Assembly (NCBI RefSeq): GCF_018128545.1
Contig: NZ_JAGSND010000019.1
Location: 1-64,000, forward strand
Length of the DNA stretch: 64,000 nt
Origin: Sinanaerobacter chloroacetimidivorans
GTDB lineage: Bacteria; Bacillota; Clostridia; Peptostreptococcales; Anaerovoracaceae
Direction of reading: 5' to 3'
Shown here in pieces: positions 60,810 to 64,000 of this stretch (positions are counted from its first letter, which is position 1; every line of letters starts with the position of its first letter). The notes beneath the pieces are model-generated. The model was not told where the DNA came from and made no database searches. It saw nothing but the letters and a program-made list of their open reading frames with translations. The position numbers were made by a program, and so were the translations under genes.

Positions 60810-62045
60810 ATGAAGATAAATGTAATGTTGGTAAGCAAACTGGAAAAAAATATTAAAGTAATGAAAAACTTTATTGAAGATGAGGAAATCCATATTGTAG
60901 GGGATTCTACAACAGGTTCTGTAGCTTTGGACAAAATTGAAAACCTGATGCCTGATATTATTATCATGACGCTGGGTACCGGTGACAATGATGTGCTGAG
61001 CCTTGCTGAAAGGGTGTTCCTGCACAGGCCCAGGACCCATGTCATTTTGCTGGCAGAATACATAGACGTGGAGATTCTCCAAAGTGCCATTGCTATCGGG
61101 GTGCATAATGTCAGGGAATTTCCTGCTTCATCGAAGGAATTTGCCGAGTATATCAAATCTGTTTATCATAATGAAAATTCGCGTATCAAGGCATTAAATG
61201 AAAAACAGAATCTATCATGGATGTCAAGAGTAGTAACGGTTTTCGGTGCCAAAGGCGGTTTGGGTAAAACCACCATCGCGGTTAATCTAGCCGTGAAGCT
61301 GGCCCAAAGCAATAAAAAAGTGGCCTTGGTGGATCTGGATCTTCAATTCGGTGACATTCACATTTTTTTAGATATTGATCCTTCGGATACCATATCAGAG
61401 TTGGTACAGGAATTTTTTACTTCCAATATTGATTCCGTACGCAGCTTTATGACGGTTCATTCCAGCGGGATCCATATTTTGTCTTCTCCTAAAAGTCCTG
61501 AATACGCAGAAATCATATCAGCGGAAAAAATCCAAAGCTTGCTGAGCCTTCTGCGCACTTACTATGACTATGTTGTGATCGATACACCTCCGTTCTTTAC
61601 GGAGGTGACGTTAACGGCTTTGGAAAGCTCATCCACCATCCTGTTTGTAACAGGTCTTGATATTTCTATCTTAAAAAATTCAAAGGTTAGTTTATCTTTA
61701 TTGGATTCCCTTCAGCAAACCGATAAAATTCGTTTGATTGTTAACCGGGCAGTAGACATGAGCTCTATCACGATCAACGATGTACAGAGTATACTCGGAT
61801 GTCCTATTTGGGCCAAAATACCCAGTGACTATAAAGTAGCGGTCACTGCCTTGAACAGAGGGATTCCGTTTGTCTTAAGCAATCCGGGGAGCAAGCTGTC
61901 ACAATCTATTGAAGATGTTGCCAGACTTCTTTTGGATGGAGAAGGTGAAAACAGTGAAAAGAAAGGAAACCTGTTTCCGGTCAATCCGCAAGAAAAAGTG
62001 AAAATCGGAAAATTAAAATCCTTTCTCAAAAAAGAGAAAAAATAA
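60810..62045 (+). CDS. cpaE: CpaE-like atypical receiver-ATPase
   Basis: A 411-aa protein. An N-terminal receiver-like domain (1-125) lacks the phosphorylated Asp (MPDIIIMTLGTG where MPDxxxxDxxxP is expected). The C-terminal MinD/ParA-type ATPase has a deviant Walker A FGAKGGLGKTT (Lys148) and VALVDLDLQFGDIHIF. CpaE positions the Tad machine. It starts 20 bases after cpaB. Confidence 0.92.
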   Translation: MKINVMLVSKLEKNIKVMKNFIEDEEIHIVGDSTTGSVALDKIENLMPDIIIMTLGTGDNDVLSLAERVFLHRPRTHVILLAEYIDVEILQSAIAIGVHNVREFPASSKEFAEYIKSVYHNENSRIKALNEKQNLSWMSRVVTVFGAKGGLGKTTIAVNLAVKLAQSNKKVALVDLDLQFGDIHIFLDIDPSDTISELVQEFFTSNIDSVRSFMTVHSSGIHILSSPKSPEYAEIISAEKIQSLLSLLRTYYDYVVIDTPPFFTEVTLTALESSSTILFVTGLDISILKNSKVSLSLLDSLQQTDKIRLIVNRAVDMSSITINDVQSILGCPIWAKIPSDYKVAVTALNRGIPFVLSNPGSKLSQSIEDVARLLLDGEGENSEKKGNLFPVNPQEKVKIGKLKSFLKKEKK

Positions 62046-62085
62046 CATCACTGCTGCAATCGGACCAAAGAATGGGGGTAAGTAA

Positions 62086-63453
62086 ATGAGTTTATTGGAG
62101 AGACTGGAAAAGCAAAAATCAGCAACCGCAGTACCGGATCCGGAACATTCCGGGAGCAGCATCAGCGGAGCAGGCGGTACGGAAATCTTTCATGATGAAT
62201 ATGCTGAGCTGAAAGAGATCATACATAAAGAAATCATTGAACAGATTAATCTTGAAGCATCCGGAGGAATCCCATCCGAAGAAAACCAGGAGGAGTATCT
62301 GTTAAAAACTCTTGAAATGCTGATTGACGAAAAACCCGTCTCCATTTCCAGAGCAGATCGTTCCCGTCTGATTCGGGAGTTGTATCATATTGTGGCCGGC
62401 TTGGGGCCTTTGGAACCCCTGCTGGATGATCCTGAAATAACGGAGATCATGGTCAATGGTCCATGGCAGGTGTATATAGAGAGAAGGGGAAAAATAGAAC
62501 TTTCTACAGCTAAATTTAAAGATCATGCACATGTCATGCATGTCATTAACAGAATTGTTTCTTCTGTAGGGAGGCATATTGATGAGGCAAGTCCCATGGT
62601 GGATGCGCGTCTTGACGATGGTTCCCGGTTTAATGCCATTATTCCTCCCCTGGCATTGAACGGTCCTACCATAACCATTCGTAAATTTTCAAAAAAGCCC
62701 TTTACGGTAAATGATCTGATTCGATTTACCTCCGTATCTCCGAAAATGATGTCATTTTTGGAAGCCTGTGTCAAAGGGAGAATGAATATTATCGTATCCG
62801 GAGGTACAGGAAGCGGTAAAACCACCTTGCTGAACGTTCTTTCAGGCTTCATTCCCAATACGGAACGTATTGTTACCATTGAGGATGCAGCAGAGCTGCA
62901 GCTCAGGCAGGATCATGTGGTCACGCTGGAAAGCAGGCCGCCGAATCTGGAGGGAGCAGGGCAGGTTACCATTCGGGATCTTGTAAGAAATTCATTGCGT
63001 ATGAGGCCTGACAGGATCATCGTCGGTGAGGTTCGATCAGAGGAAACCTTGGACATGCTCCAAGCCATGAACACCGGACATGAAGGCTCCTTGACCACTG
63101 CCCATGCCAATTCCCCCAGAGAACTCATGTCCCGCTTGGAAACAATGGTACTGATGGCGGGAATGGAGCTTCCCGTTAAAGCAATACGGGAGCAGATCTC
63201 TTCAGCCATAGATATTGTGGTACATCAGTCACGTCTGAAGGACGGATCCAGAAAGGTTGTGAATATTACTGAAATCGTGGGTATGGAAGGTGACACCATA
63301 ACATTGCAGGATATTTTTTATTTTAAGCCGGAAGGCTTGGATGCCAGCGGAAAATTGACCGGTAATTTTTACTCAACAGGAATACGGCCGAGCTTTCTTG
63401 AAAAAATAGCGTCCTGCGGTGTTTTAGTGAAAGATGATTGGTTTATGAACTGA
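62086..63453 (+). CDS. cpaF: CpaF/TadA-type secretion ATPase
   Basis: A 455-aa hexameric ATPase driving pilus extension (and in Caulobacter also retraction). N-terminal helical domain to about 120, then PLLDDPEITEIMVNG. Walker A is GGTGSGKT from residue 239. Asp box VTIEDAAELQL, Walker B RIIVGEVRSEET and a His-containing TGHEGSLTTAHAN are intact. Preceded by cpaE, followed after eight bases by tadB. Confidence 0.96.
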   Translation: MSLLERLEKQKSATAVPDPEHSGSSISGAGGTEIFHDEYAELKEIIHKEIIEQINLEASGGIPSEENQEEYLLKTLEMLIDEKPVSISRADRSRLIRELYHIVAGLGPLEPLLDDPEITEIMVNGPWQVYIERRGKIELSTAKFKDHAHVMHVINRIVSSVGRHIDEASPMVDARLDDGSRFNAIIPPLALNGPTITIRKFSKKPFTVNDLIRFTSVSPKMMSFLEACVKGRMNIIVSGGTGSGKTTLLNVLSGFIPNTERIVTIEDAAELQLRQDHVVTLESRPPNLEGAGQVTIRDLVRNSLRMRPDRIIVGEVRSEETLDMLQAMNTGHEGSLTTAHANSPRELMSRLETMVLMAGMELPVKAIREQISSAIDIVVHQSRLKDGSRKVVNITEIVGMEGDTITLQDIFYFKPEGLDASGKLTGNFYSTGIRPSFLEKIASCGVLVKDDWFMN

Positions 63454-63461
63454 GGTGTGAA

Positions 63462-64000
63462 ATGATACAGATACTGCTGATTTCTATTTCCAGTGGCTTG
63501 CTTGTATATTTTCTGGTTCATCTGAAAACACCGATTTCTGAAAAGGAGATCGTGAAGGAGAGAATCAAAAAATACTTCCGGAAGAGTTCAATAGATGATA
63601 TTGAAGATCAGGTAATACGGGAACGTTATGAAAAAGCGCAGAAAAAAAAGAATATGAACAAACTGGTAAGCAAGGAATTTTCCGATTACGTTGCTTCATC
63701 AGGGGTTCGATTGACTGCAAATGAGTTTTTGTATGCCTGGATCGGTTCCGTTTTTATTCCTATGTTTCTATTTTCTCTCGTTGGCTTGCATATTATCACA
63801 GTGACAGCAATGGGAATCCTTGGTTTCGTAGTACCTCCTCTGCTGCTGCAGCGAGCCAGAAGAAAAAGACAGGAGCTTTTCAGCAGGCAGCTGGGAGAGG
63901 CGCTGGTAATCATGGGGAATGCGGTAAAGGGAGGCTTTTCCTTCCGACAGGCAATGGAAAGTGTCGCTTCGGATATGCAGACGCCTATCGCTGCGGAGTT
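63462..64000 (+). CDS. tadB: TadB-like inner-membrane platform protein, cut by the window end
   Basis: The first 179 residues. One N-terminal membrane segment (about 2-18), a charged region (EKEIVKERIKKYFRK), two membrane segments (about 88-130), then the start of the T2SSF domain (LGEALVIMGNAVKGGFSFRQA). The gene continues beyond 64000. The Tad order cpaB-cpaE-cpaF-tadB supports it. Confidence 0.9.
   Translation, partial: MIQILLISISSGLLVYFLVHLKTPISEKEIVKERIKKYFRKSSIDDIEDQVIRERYEKAQKKKNMNKLVSKEFSDYVASSGVRLTANEFLYAWIGSVFIPMFLFSLVGLHIITVTAMGILGFVVPPLLLQRARRKRQELFSRQLGEALVIMGNAVKGGFSFRQAMESVASDMQTPIAAE

Noticed and set aside
1-64000. CRISPR arrays, tRNA or rRNA genes, insertion sequences
   Set aside because: No regularly spaced repeats, no cloverleaf-like or rRNA-like segments and no transposase frames were seen in the window.

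Overview
The window looks like a chromosomal segment of an anaerobic, low-to-moderate-GC monoderm Firmicute of the class Clostridia. The signs are strong AGGAGG-type ribosome sites, frequent TTG/GTG starts, a tryptophan T-box, an oxygen-sensitive pyruvate formate-lyase with its activase, Rex-like boxes, a ZTP riboswitch, SLH and Tad-pilus genes, and an LtaS-type wall-polymer synthase. A finer placement (for example near Anaerovorax/Aminipila-like Clostridia) is only a guess. I saw no rRNA, tRNA, CRISPR array or complete prophage.

Layout. 1-2.3 kb: the end of a gene (possibly etfA), a terminator, the 3' remnant of a Cys-rich gene, and a large serine recombinase with a short leader ORF; together they look like an integration scar. 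2.3-9 kb: housekeeping and membrane genes (GNAT, DUF188, SLH protein, C_GCAxxG_C_C protein, YibE/F, a split ArsP-type permease whose second half has an in-frame stop, a zinc phospholipase C-like protein, PIN-PhoH). 9-19.3 kb: small redox and transport genes (DUF1653, nitroreductase, NhaC, DUF1697, YccF, a flavodoxin pair, an orphan NMT1-type lipoprotein, LURP-one, DUF2935, MATE). 19.4-22 kb: a PAS-AAA+ sigma-54 activator followed by a nitrilase-family amidase with a near-consensus -24/-12 promoter. 22-24.5 kb: uppP and a PadR/DUF2812 pair.

24.5-32.4 kb: a Trp T-box and trpEGDCFBA-aroF, covering the route from DAHP synthase entry to tryptophan, with translational overlaps throughout and a small tandem repeat at the trpC/trpF junction. 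32.4-35.8 kb: pflB-pflA behind two Rex-like boxes, two promoters and a ZTP riboswitch ending in an intrinsic terminator. This would couple mixed-acid fermentation to both NADH/NAD and folate/purine status. 35.8-40.4 kb: a full-length Cys-rich gene related to the remnant at the left end, msrAB, a transglutaminase-like protein, and a compact thpR-Smr-macrodomain run. 40.5-50.9 kb: an asymmetric ABC-F protein, an SdpR/SdpI-like pair with a perfect 32-bp palindrome, two extracellular glycosidase-like proteins (GH18, GH26), an LtaS-like synthase with a degenerate GDPD-like tail, and a FeoB-like permease without a G domain. 51-57.5 kb: rmuC, a metallophosphoesterase, deoB-pdp-dacF, and DUF3343. 57.5-64 kb: a Tad/Flp pilus operon (prepilin peptidase, a 53-aa Flp pilin, TadE, TadG-like, CpaB, CpaE, CpaF, TadB) that runs off the right edge.

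The least expected items are the layered control of pflBA, the sigma-54/TyrR-box-like circuit at 19.4-21 kb, the LtaS-GDPD fusion, the 2H-phosphoesterase/Smr/macrodomain cassette, and the disrupted Cys-rich gene beside the recombinase.
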